Of a stretch of DNA of 64,000 bases, positions 52,426 to 62,318 are shown in pieces. How positions within the stretch are numbered: position 1 is the stretch's first letter; the number at the start of each line of letters is the position of its first letter. A program made the translations under genes and the position numbers. The notes beneath the pieces were generated by a model, which saw nothing but the letters and a program-made list of their open reading frames with translations, was not told where the DNA came from and did no database searches. The stretch comes from Pseudomonas entomophila (GTDB lineage: Bacteria > Pseudomonadota > Gammaproteobacteria > Pseudomonadales > Pseudomonadaceae), in assembly GCF_018417595.1 (NCBI RefSeq), contig NZ_CP070982.1, positions 2,381,501 through 2,445,500 of the forward strand, read 5' to 3'.

Positions 52426-53073
52426 TCAGCCCTCCAACTGGGCCAGACGCGCCTCCAGCGCGGCGATACGCGCTTCCAGCGCTTCGATGCGTTCTTCCGA
52501 CACATTTGCGCCAGCACTGCGCGCGCCACCTTCCTGCTGGCGCGCGGCAAGGATCTCCTCGATCTGCGCCGGATCGCCCAGGGCGTGGGTATAGCGGTCC
52601 TCGCGCTGCCCGGCCTGACGCGGCAGGTGCAGGGCCAGGCCACGGGAGATCAAGCGCTCCAACTGGTGCTGGACCTGGTCGACATCCTCGAAGTCATGCA
52701 GGCGGTTGCTGCGGGTCAACAGTTCGCTGAGGGTTTGCGGGCCGCGCAGAAACATCAGCCCCATCAGCACCAGTTGCGCCGGCACCAGTTCCAGGGCCTT
52801 GTCGACCCGCTGCTCCCAGCGGTCGGCGCGGCTGCCCATCTGCAGGCGGGCCATCTCCTGGCCCTCGAGCGCGCGCAACGCCTGGCCGACCTGGCCGGGG
52901 GAGAGGTTCATCACAGGTTCGCGGCTGGTCTTCTGGTTGCAGGCCAGGACCAGGGCATTGAGGGTCAGGGGGTAGGTTTCCGGGCTGGTGGCCTGCTTCT
53001 CGATCAGCGAGCCGAGCACGCGGATCTCGATGTTGCTGAAGCGGCCTTCGCCGGTGGTTTGGTGTTCTGACAT
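52426..53073 (-). CDS. yceH: YceH family (DUF480) protein
   Basis: A 215-residue protein with two winged-helix domains, as in the YceH/DUF480 structure. Typical are the [20 protein letters not shown] and [20 protein letters not shown] stretches and the second domain [21 protein letters not shown]-terminal coiled coil ([20 protein letters not shown]) ends the protein. The function is not known; DNA binding is plausible from fold. REP DNA lies upstream. Confidence 0.92.
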   Translation of the reverse strand: MSEHQTTGEGRFSNIEIRVLGSLIEKQATSPETYPLTLNALVLACNQKTSREPVMNLSPGQVGQALRALEGQEMARLQMGSRADRWEQRVDKALELVPAQLVLMGLMFLRGPQTLSELLTRSNRLHDFEDVDQVQHQLERLISRGLALHLPRQAGQREDRYTHALGDPAQIEEILAARQQEGGARSAGANVSEERIEALEARIAALEARLAQLEG

Positions 53074-53141
53074 GGCCCTGTCTCATTGCGAGGAAAAGGC
53101 CACTAGCCTAGGTAAACCGTCAGGCTTAAGCAATCGGTTCA

Positions 53142-53187
53142 CCGGCAAGCGGGCTCCTGCTGGGGCGTGGAGGAGCCCGCTTGCCGG
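53142..53187. repeat. REP palindrome with 17-bp perfect arms
   Basis: CCGGCAAGCGGGCTCCT and AGGAGCCCGCTTGCCGG flank a 12-bp loop. It sits 14 bp after the sstT stop (minus strand) and may also end that transcript. Confidence 0.85.
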
Positions 53188-53200
53188 CGAAAGGGCCCGG

Positions 53201-54412
53201 TCAGGCGCTACGTTGCTCCATGGCCTGGCAGGCGGCCGCGGTGAACAGCACATCGGTGGAGGAGTTCAACGCGGTCTCGGCCGAGTCCTGCAGCACACCG
53301 ATGATGAAGCCGACTGCCACCACCTGCATGGCAATCTCGCTGGGGATGCCGAACAGGCTGCACGCCAGCGGGATCAGCAGCAGCGAACCGCCGGCCACGC
53401 CGGACGCGCCGCAGGCGCAGATGGCCGCGACCACGCTGAGCAGCACGGCGGTGGGCAGGTCGACCGGGATGCCGAGCGTGTGCACGGCGGCCAGGGTCAG
53501 CACGGTGATGGTGATCGCCGCGCCGGCCATGTTGATGGTCGCGCCCAGCGGGATCGATACCGAGTAGGTGTCTTCGTGCAGGCCGAGCTTCTGCGACAGC
53601 GCCAGGTTGACCGGGATGTTGGCCGCCGAGCTGCGGGTGAAGAACGCGGTGATGCCGCTTTCACGCAGGCACATCAGCACCAGCGGGTACGGGTTGCGGC
53701 GGATCTTCCAGAACACGATCAGCGGGTTCATCACCAGCGCCACGAACAGCATGCAGCCGATCAGCACGGCCAGCAGGTGCAGGTAGCCCAGCAGCGCGTC
53801 GAGGCCCGACTGCGCCAGGGTGGCGCTGACCAGGCCGAAGATGCCCAGCGGGGCGAAGCGGATCACCACGCGCACGATCAGGGTGACGCCGTTGGACAGG
53901 TCCTCGACCACGCCGCGGGTGGTGTCGTTGGCATGGCGCAGGGCCACGCCCAGGCCGATGGCCCAGGTCAGGATGCCGATGAAGTTGGCGTTGAGCAGCG
54001 CGTTGATCGGGTTGTCCACCGCGCTGAGCAGCAGGTTCTGCAGCACCTCGCCGATACCGCCCGGCGCGCTGAGCGATGCTTCGCTGGTGCTCAGCACCAG
54101 GCTCGATGGGAACAGCATGCTGGCGGCCACGGCCACCACTGCTGCGGCGAAGGTACCCAGCAGGTAGAGCCAGAGGATCGGGCGGATGTGGGTTTCCTGG
54201 CCGTGGCGGTGGTTGGCGATCGAAGCCATCACCAGGATGAACACCAGCACCGGCGCCACGGCCTTCAGCGCGGTGACGAACACCTTGCCGAGGAACGCCA
54301 GGTCGCGGGCCACGGCCGGGGCGAACAAGGCGAGGGCGATGCCGGCCAGCAGGCCGATGCAGATCTGCGTCACCAGGCCGGTGCGGTTGATCAGGCGAAG
54401 AACGGGGGTCAT
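53201..54412 (-). CDS. sstT: Serine/threonine:Na+ symporter SstT
   Basis: A 403-residue DAACS-family transporter for serine and threonine. It has eight membrane helices with the helical-hairpin motifs [20 protein letters not shown] and [20 protein letters not shown] plus the Ser-rich [20 protein letters not shown]. Length and motifs match SstT. The start [13 protein letters not shown] is preferred over longer in-frame readings. It is a single gene. Confidence 0.95.
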   Translation of the reverse strand: MTPVLRLINRTGLVTQICIGLLAGIALALFAPAVARDLAFLGKVFVTALKAVAPVLVFILVMASIANHRHGQETHIRPILWLYLLGTFAAAVVAVAASMLFPSSLVLSTSEASLSAPGGIGEVLQNLLLSAVDNPINALLNANFIGILTWAIGLGVALRHANDTTRGVVEDLSNGVTLIVRVVIRFAPLGIFGLVSATLAQSGLDALLGYLHLLAVLIGCMLFVALVMNPLIVFWKIRRNPYPLVLMCLRESGITAFFTRSSAANIPVNLALSQKLGLHEDTYSVSIPLGATINMAGAAITITVLTLAAVHTLGIPVDLPTAVLLSVVAAICACGASGVAGGSLLLIPLACSLFGIPSEIAMQVVAVGFIIGVLQDSAETALNSSTDVLFTAAACQAMEQRSA

Positions 54413-54505
54413 GTGCAGCACGGTCTCGGTTTTGAAAAAAGGGCGTGACTTTACCATAGACCTTGGTCGGGCTGTTCTGACGCTTGTCATGTCAGGTAGC
54501 GGCCG

Positions 54506-55813
54506 TTACCAGGCCATGGGCTTGTCGAAGCCTTTCCAGCACAGCCAGCGGCGGACTTCCCCATGCTCGCCGGTGCCGATCTGCCAGACGGGGCGACCCT
54601 GGTCCAGGGCGATGAGCGAAATGAAGCCAGCCTCGCTGGCCGCCACCAGGGTGCGACCGTCCTGGCTGATGTCCATGGCGCTGATGGTCGAACCAAGGTA
54701 GTGCTGCCAGTGCTCTTGGCCGTCTTCGCCGAAGGCGCGCAGATAGCCTTGAGCGTCACCGACGATGTATTCACCGTCACGGGCGACACCGGCATGCAGC
54801 GGTGCGCCTTGCTGCAGCAGTGGTGCTTCTTTGTGGACGTCGGTGCCCAGGCTCGGCAGGTCCGCTACGCGCACGCCGACGGTCGTGCCGTGACAGCAGC
54901 GGCAGGCATTGAGCATCAACTGGTCGCCCCGATGGTTGAACAAGGCGAAATGGGGAGACTCGTCGCCTGGGCTGACTTCGGCAAGTTGGCGCAGTTGCCC
55001 GTCGAGCACCAGGTGGCGGCCACACTGCTCGCCGAGTGCGATCAGCCGGCCATCCGGCGACAGCGCGGCGTGCTCCATTTCCAGCATCAGGGGAACGTCA
55101 TCCGGGTCGGTGCCGTTGCGCAGCGCCTCGAGGATCTCGCTTTCCCGTGGCAACAGGCGGGTCGCCCCCTGGGCCGCCAGGAGAAAGATACCGTCGCTGC
55201 TGACCAGCAACACGCGCTTGCCGTCGGGGAAGGGGAGTAGCGCGGTTGGCGTCGGTGGCATATCGAGTGGGTCGAACGGGTAACCCTTGGGTAGCCCTTC
55301 CAGCCCATGGGGCCACGCCAGCCGCGCAACCAGGGGGCCACCCCAGCCATCGCTGACGCGCACGCCCTCGCTGTTGGCCAGGGCGTAGTAGCGTCGCTGT
55401 GGGCAACGGCCGAAGTGTTCGACGCCGATCACCGGCGTGATGGTGTAGCCATCGATATGCAGCACCTGGCCCCGGTCCCAGGGCCGGCCGACCCGCACCA
55501 GCAGACTGCCGTCGTCGAGCATCAGCAAGTGGCCGATGCCTTGGGCCTGCTTTTCCAGTAAAGGCAGCAGCGGCAGGTGCGCTGGCGGCCAGGCCTCACG
55601 GAATAGCGCGCGCTGCTGCGCGTCCGTGCCGGGCCGGTTGATCGCCTGCAAGGCACAACGCCAGGCGTCGAGCAGGTGCGCGGTGTCGGGTTCCAGGGGG
55701 GCGTCGAGCGTGTCCCAGCCTTGCGCACGGCCCTGTGCCACATAAGCGTTGACCGCTTCGGCATAGGTGACTACGGCTTTGCGCCACTGCTGCTGGGGGT
55801 GTTGCTTGTCCAT
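54506..55813 (-). CDS. Beta-propeller-like (WD40/YVTN-type) protein of unknown function
   Basis: A 435-residue cytoplasmic protein. A helical N-terminus (MDKQHPQQQWRKAVVTYAEA to about 110) precedes repeated four-strand units seen as LLMLDDGSLLVRVGRPW, KRVLLVSSDGIFLLAAQG, HAALSPDGRLIALGEQCGRH, HAGVARDGEYIVGDAQG and MDISQDGRTLVAASEAGF. The recurring xSPDGxxxA-type motif fits a six- or seven-bladed propeller. Three clustered cysteines occur in NACRCCHGTTVG. AAGGAG lies 12 bases before the ATG. No enzymatic motif is seen. Confidence 0.75.
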   Translation of the reverse strand: MDKQHPQQQWRKAVVTYAEAVNAYVAQGRAQGWDTLDAPLEPDTAHLLDAWRCALQAINRPGTDAQQRALFREAWPPAHLPLLPLLEKQAQGIGHLLMLDDGSLLVRVGRPWDRGQVLHIDGYTITPVIGVEHFGRCPQRRYYALANSEGVRVSDGWGGPLVARLAWPHGLEGLPKGYPFDPLDMPPTPTALLPFPDGKRVLLVSSDGIFLLAAQGATRLLPRESEILEALRNGTDPDDVPLMLEMEHAALSPDGRLIALGEQCGRHLVLDGQLRQLAEVSPGDESPHFALFNHRGDQLMLNACRCCHGTTVGVRVADLPSLGTDVHKEAPLLQQGAPLHAGVARDGEYIVGDAQGYLRAFGEDGQEHWQHYLGSTISAMDISQDGRTLVAASEAGFISLIALDQGRPVWQIGTGEHGEVRRWLCWKGFDKPMAW

Positions 55814-56023
55814 GGTCGGATCGAACTCCTTGTTCCGCGAGGCTGACCGGGTGCGTGCCACAAAAGGGTGCACGAATGCGCGCATGGTACTCCGTCCACG
55901 CCCGTGGTTGTGAGGGCCAGGCGGGATGCGTACCATGCCGGCATCCTTCCAATAACAAAACGTGCGTCAGCGCCTGAGTGCCAGGTGGCCGGCGTGCGTT
56001 CCCTTGCCTTGTCCGCGGAGTAA

Positions 56024-58029
<2,006 letters not shown>

Positions 58030-58102
58030 CCGAAGCGCGCCAGCGTGGGCATGCGTGCCAGCCTAAGCTACAGAGCCTTTGATCTGTAGCAGGAGGCGCC
58101 AC

Positions 58103-58999
58103 ATGGCTGTCCCATTCACACGCGAGTCGCTGGCCATTTCCGTCAATGGTGTCCACCTCGATGCGTGGCTTTACTTGCCCGCGTCTGCTGGCCCACATGC
58201 ACTGGTGCTGATGAGCCCGGGCTTCGCAGCCCTGAAGGGGCAGGCCCTGGACCGTTTCGCCGAGTGTTTTGGCGGCGCCGGGCTGGCGGTGCTGGTCTAT
58301 GACCCGCGCAATTTCGGCCACAGCGGTGGCGCGCCGCGCGGTGAGATCGACCCGCGCCAGCAACTCGATGACCTGCGCGAAGTGCTGACCTGGGCCTGCC
58401 TGCAACCCCGTTTCGACGCCCTGCGCATCGGTGTGTGGGGGTCGAGCTACAGCGGCGGGCATGCCCTGCAACTGGCGGCCTGGGACCGGCGCGTGCGTTG
58501 CGTGGTGGCCCAGGTGCCGACCATCAGTGGCTACCAGAGCTTTCTGCGCCGTGCGGGGGAGCGCCTGCATGAGCTGCGCGAGGGATTCGCCGAGGACCGT
58601 GGCGCACGCCACGCGGGCGGCCCGATCGGCTATCGCCGGGTAATTGCCGAAGCAGGAGAGGCCGGGATCTACCCAGGGGCTGATGCCGAGGCGTTCTACA
58701 ACACGGCGCGGGTGCTGGAGGCCGGTTGGGACAACCGCGTGACCCAGCGTTCGAGTGAGCTTGCCAGCGAGTACGAGCCGGGCCTTACGATCGAGCGCAT
58801 CAGCCCGACGCCATTGCTGATGCTGGTGGCCGAGCGTGACACGGTCACGCCCACCGACCTTGCGCTGGCGGCATTCAACCGGGCAGGGGAGCCCAAGCGC
58901 CTGGTGCTGCTGCCGGGTGGGCATTTCGATCCGTACGGGCCGTGCTTCCAGCAGGCGGCCGAAGCGGCTCGGGAGTGGTTCTTGAAGTATCTCGGTTGA
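58103..58999 (+). CDS. Alpha/beta hydrolase
   Basis: A 298-residue alpha/beta-hydrolase fold enzyme. The nucleophile elbow is GSSYSGGHA (Ser about 115), the oxyanion region is LMSPGFAALKGQ, the acid is likely Asp in VAERDTVTP, and the His is in LLPGGHFDPYG near the C-terminus. The pattern fits the dienelactone-hydrolase/acetyl-xylan-esterase-like group. AGGAGG precedes the ATG. Substrate unknown; single gene. Confidence 0.86.
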   Translation: MAVPFTRESLAISVNGVHLDAWLYLPASAGPHALVLMSPGFAALKGQALDRFAECFGGAGLAVLVYDPRNFGHSGGAPRGEIDPRQQLDDLREVLTWACLQPRFDALRIGVWGSSYSGGHALQLAAWDRRVRCVVAQVPTISGYQSFLRRAGERLHELREGFAEDRGARHAGGPIGYRRVIAEAGEAGIYPGADAEAFYNTARVLEAGWDNRVTQRSSELASEYEPGLTIERISPTPLLMLVAERDTVTPTDLALAAFNRAGEPKRLVLLPGGHFDPYGPCFQQAAEAAREWFLKYLG

Positions 59000-59001
59000 C
59001 C

Positions 59002-59036
59002 ACAGGGCCTCTTCGCCGGCAAAGCCGGCTCCTACA
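59002..59036. repeat. Single REP-like palindrome
   Basis: CTTCGCCGGCAAAGCCGGCTCCTAC directly after the hydrolase stop; core GCCGGC-AAA-GCCGGC. Confidence 0.65.
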
Positions 59037-59075
59037 AGCTGGACTACCCCTCTGCTTAAAACGTTTGTGCAGCCT

Positions 59076-59690
59076 TCAGCGCTGGGCAAACGCCAGGTTG
59101 ATCCCCAGCCCGGCGAACGAGGCAGCAAAGCCCCGGCGCAACCACGCCTGAACGGTGGGCGACTCGATCACCGCACGGCGGAACAGGTGGGCGAGCAGGC
59201 CGTAGAGCACGAACACCACGAAGGTCATGGCCATGAACACGGCGCTCAGCCCAAGCATCTGCAGGGTGGCGGAGCCGGCGCGGGGGTCGATGAACTGCGG
59301 CAGGAAGGCCAGGAAGAACAGGGTCAGCTTGGGGTTGAGGATGTTCAGCAGGCAGGCCTTGAGCACCAGCTGGCCAGCCGAGGCGGGCGTGGCCTTTGCG
59401 TCCACGGCGAAGGCCGCGCGGTCGCGCCAGGTGGCGTAGGCCAGGTACAGCAGGTAGGCGACCCCCGCGAACTTCAACCCCTGGAATGCCAGGGCGCTGG
59501 CATGCAGCAGCGCCGACAGGCCCAGCACCGAGGCCAGCAGGTGCGGGACGATGCCCAGGGTGCAGCCCAGGGCGGTCCACAGGCAGGCCCTGCGCCCGGC
59601 CACCAGTGCGCTGGAGACGGTGAGGATGACGCCGCTGCCGGGGATCAGCACGATGATCAGGGCAGTGACGAGGAATTCCAGGCTCGGCAT
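59076..59690 (-). CDS. LysE/RhtB family amino-acid exporter
   Basis: A 204-residue inner-membrane protein with six helices. Family features are the opening FLVTALIIVLIPGSGVILTV (PGP-like PGSG motif), the SALVAGRRACLWTALGCTLG segment and the NPKLTLFFLAFLPQFIDPRA motif. Such carriers export threonine, homoserine, lysine or other amino acids. The LysR gene ending 34 bp upstream on the same strand may regulate or share a transcript with it. Confidence 0.9.
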   Translation of the reverse strand: MPSLEFLVTALIIVLIPGSGVILTVSSALVAGRRACLWTALGCTLGIVPHLLASVLGLSALLHASALAFQGLKFAGVAYLLYLAYATWRDRAAFAVDAKATPASAGQLVLKACLLNILNPKLTLFFLAFLPQFIDPRAGSATLQMLGLSAVFMAMTFVVFVLYGLLAHLFRRAVIESPTVQAWLRRGFAASFAGLGINLAFAQR

Positions 59691-59724
59691 CGGTGACAGC
59701 TCCTTGCAGTCGGGGGTGGATGCA

Positions 59725-60645
59725 CTATACGCCGGGTGCCGGTGGCTGCAACACGTCCTCCGGGCGCAGCGCGGCGAAGCGTTCGCGCAGCCACTGGTGC
59801 AGTTGCGCCACGGCGGGTGTCAGTTGCTTGCGGTGCGGGCAGACCAGCGTCACGGGGGTGAGTTCGCCGAGGTGCTCAGGGAGCAGAACCTCCAGCTCGC
59901 CAGCGGCGACGTTGGCGAACACATCCAGCCATGATTTGTAGACGATGCCTTCGCCCTCCAGCGCCCAGCGCCGGACTACGTCGGCGTCGTCGCTGAACAA
60001 CGGCCCGCGCACATGCACGATCTTGTGGCCCAGGCGCCATTTGTCATAGACCCGGCTCTGTTGCAGGTACAGCAGGCAATCGTGCTGCTGCAGCGCTTCG
60101 GGCGTGCGCGGGCGGCCATGGCGCGCCAGGTAGTCGGGCGAGGCCACTACCACCCGGCGGTTCCAGGGTGCCAGGGGCAGGGCAATGTAGTTGGCGTCTT
60201 CGTTGAGGCCGTAACGGATGGCCACGTCCACCGGGTCGCGGTACAAGTCGGCCATCTGGTCGGAGAGAAAGAAGCGCAGGTTCAGGCCCGGGTGTTCGCG
60301 GCGAAAGGCGCTGAGCCAGGGGCGCAGCAGGTTGCGGCCCATGTCCGAGGGCGCGGCGATCTGCAGCACGCCGCGTAGGCTGCTGTGGTCGCCGTGCAGG
60401 TCTTCGCGGCCCTGGCGCAGGGCATCGAGCACGCGCTGGGCGGTCGGCAGGTACAGCTCGCCCTCGGCGGTCAGGCGCAGGCTACGAGTGGTGCGGGCGA
60501 ACAGGCGCACGTCCAGCTCGCGCTCCAGGCGCTTGATTGCCGCCGCCACCTGGCCGGGCAGCAGGTCGGCCTCGTGGGCGGCGGCGGTGAAGCTGCCCAG
60601 GGCGCTGGCACGGGCGAACAGTTCCAGGTCGGTGATGCGCAGCAT
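59725..60645 (-). CDS. LysR-family transcriptional regulator
   Basis: A 306-residue LTTR of the CrgA/DsdC-like subgroup. The HTH is SFTAAAHEADLLPGQVAAAI (about 18-37), followed by the effector domain opening LRGVLQIAAPSDMGRNLLRP. GGAG five bases before the ATG selects this start over a GTG two codons upstream. The nitroreductase gene nfsB is divergent and starts 105 bp away, so it is a likely target. Confidence 0.9.
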   Translation of the reverse strand: MLRITDLELFARASALGSFTAAAHEADLLPGQVAAAIKRLERELDVRLFARTTRSLRLTAEGELYLPTAQRVLDALRQGREDLHGDHSSLRGVLQIAAPSDMGRNLLRPWLSAFRREHPGLNLRFFLSDQMADLYRDPVDVAIRYGLNEDANYIALPLAPWNRRVVVASPDYLARHGRPRTPEALQQHDCLLYLQQSRVYDKWRLGHKIVHVRGPLFSDDADVVRRWALEGEGIVYKSWLDVFANVAAGELEVLLPEHLGELTPVTLVCPHRKQLTPAVAQLHQWLRERFAALRPEDVLQPPAPGV

Positions 60646-60749
60646 TTTCACTCCAGGGATGAAAGTGTTGCTGCATTGTGCGGTTTTTTCTTTGCAGCCG
60701 GGAAGATAAGATTCGCCTCAATCACGATCCCACCGAGGAATTACCGTCC

Positions 60750-61403
60750 ATGGACACCGTTGCCCTGGCCAAGCGCCGCTACACCACCAAAGCCTACGAC
60801 GCCAGCCGCAAGATCCCCCAGGCCACCATCGACGCGCTGCTCGAGCAACTGCGCCACAGCCCGTCCTCGGTCAACTCGCAGCCCTGGCACTTCGTGGTCG
60901 CCGACAGCGACGAAGGCAAGGCGCGCCTGGCCAAGAGCACCGAGGTGGGCTTTGCCTACAACACGCCGAAGATCCTCAACGCCTCCCACGTGATCGTGTT
61001 CGCCGCCCGCACCGACATGACCGAGGCGCACCTGAACGGCCTGCTCGAGCAGGAAGCCAAGGACGGGCGCTTCCGTAGCGATGAGGCCAAGGCCGGGCAG
61101 GACCAGAGCCGCCGTTTCTATGTCAATCTGCATCGCTACGACAACAAGGACCTGCAGCACTGGATGGAGAAGCAGACCTACCTGGCCCTGGGCACTGCGC
61201 TGCTGGGCGCCGCCGCCTATGGTCTGGATGCCACGCCGATCGAAGGCTTCGACGCCAAGGCGATGGACGCCGAGCTGGGCCTGCGCGAGCGTGGCCTGAC
61301 CAGCGTGGTGGTGCTGAGCCTGGGCTACCGCAGCGAGGAAGATTTCAATGCCGGGCTGGGCAAGTCGCGGCTGCCGGTGGACAAGGTGTTCACCTTCCTC
61401 TGA
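60750..61403 (+). CDS. nfsB: Oxygen-insensitive NAD(P)H nitroreductase
   Basis: A 217-residue FMN enzyme that reduces nitroaromatics and quinones by two electrons. Length equals E. coli NfsB. Visible are the N-terminal AKRRYTTKAYDASRKI (FMN phosphate contact), SSVNSQPWHFVVAD, the EKQTYLALGTALLGAAAYGL helix, and DATPIEGFDAKAMDAELGL. GAGGA precedes the ATG; a 24-codon in-frame upstream extension is rejected. The divergent LysR regulator probably controls it. Confidence 0.94.
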   Translation: MDTVALAKRRYTTKAYDASRKIPQATIDALLEQLRHSPSSVNSQPWHFVVADSDEGKARLAKSTEVGFAYNTPKILNASHVIVFAARTDMTEAHLNGLLEQEAKDGRFRSDEAKAGQDQSRRFYVNLHRYDNKDLQHWMEKQTYLALGTALLGAAAYGLDATPIEGFDAKAMDAELGLRERGLTSVVVLSLGYRSEEDFNAGLGKSRLPVDKVFTFL

Positions 61404-61449
61404 GCCTGCTCCGCCAGGGTGTTTGGCGGGAGAGTTGCCGCGCCTGTCA

Positions 61450-61560
61450 GATCGAGCGCCGCCCTGCGGCGCAGCGCGGATGAATCCGCTCCTACAGGTC
61501 TGTCTCGGGTAGGAGCGGATTCATCCGCGATGCGCCGCGTGAGCGGCGCCCAATCTCGAG
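61450..61560. repeat. Long paired inverted REP element (GCGGATNAATCCGC type)
   Basis: GCGGATGAATCCGCTCCTAC and GTAGGAGCGGATTCATCCGC face each other, and the flanks continue the symmetry (CGAGCGCCGCCCTGCGGCGC on the left, GCGCCGCGTGAGCGGCGCCC on the right). The full unit spans about 110 bp in the 284-bp gap after nfsB. Confidence 0.85.
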
Positions 61561-61687
61561 AGCGCTGCAAGGTTATCGCCTGGCACCCGCCCGCCATTAC
61601 GCAATCCCCACCGGAAAGTGCTGGCTGTAAAACCCACAGGGCACAGGTAGACTCGCGCCTCCCTCAAGCCCCCAGCGAGCCAGCCGC

Positions 61688-62188
61688 ATGGATGCCACCC
61701 TCGAACTGCTGCAGACCGGCCCCGACCAAGCCGACCTGGTGCGCAACCTCTACCAGTTCTACGCCTACGAGTCTTCCGACTGGGAGCAGGAGGACGTGGA
61801 AGTGGACGGGCGCTTCTACATCCACGAGCCGCACTTCGAGCGTTACTGGCAATCGCCCGGCTGGAGCGCAACGTTGGTGCTGGTCGATGGCTTCATCGCC
61901 GGCTTCGTCCTGGTCGAGCGCAGCGAGTTGCCAGGCATCGACGCCTTCGAACTGGCCGACCTGTTCATCCTCAAAAAGTACCGTCGCCTAGGCATCGGCC
62001 GCGCGGTCGCCCGGCAGTTCCTCTGCGAAGGCGATGCCGACTGGCTGCTGCGCTGGCATGGCGCCGATGCCGTGGCGACGCAATTCTGCCGGGCGCTGTT
62101 GGCCGATCTGCCGCGCGCCACGCGGGAAATTGCCCTGGACGATGAACCGGAGCTGTTCAATTACCTGGTGACGCCACGCCGGCACTGA
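61688..62188 (+). CDS. GNAT family N-acetyltransferase
   Basis: A 166-residue acetyltransferase with acetyl-CoA loop LFILKKYRRLGIGRAVARQF (R-x-x-G-I-G-x-A) near residues 97-116. The N-terminal LYQFYAYESSDWEQEDVEVD is unusual among GNATs, and a C-terminal DEPELFNYLV replaces the common YEKxGF. The ATG has no strong Shine-Dalgarno. Substrate unknown; single gene between REP DNA and the PAS-GGDEF-EAL gene. Confidence 0.83.
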   Translation: MDATLELLQTGPDQADLVRNLYQFYAYESSDWEQEDVEVDGRFYIHEPHFERYWQSPGWSATLVLVDGFIAGFVLVERSELPGIDAFELADLFILKKYRRLGIGRAVARQFLCEGDADWLLRWHGADAVATQFCRALLADLPRATREIALDDEPELFNYLVTPRRH

Positions 62189-62318
62189 CAGGTCTTTGCA
62201 TTTTGTGACAGGCTTCACAAAATTCCCTCGGACGGCATAATGCCAGCACTGTGCGGTTCCGTTCGCCAGAGGCCCGGAAGCGCTCCACTCGTGCCCGTCG
62301 CAGGTTCAGGGAAACCCC

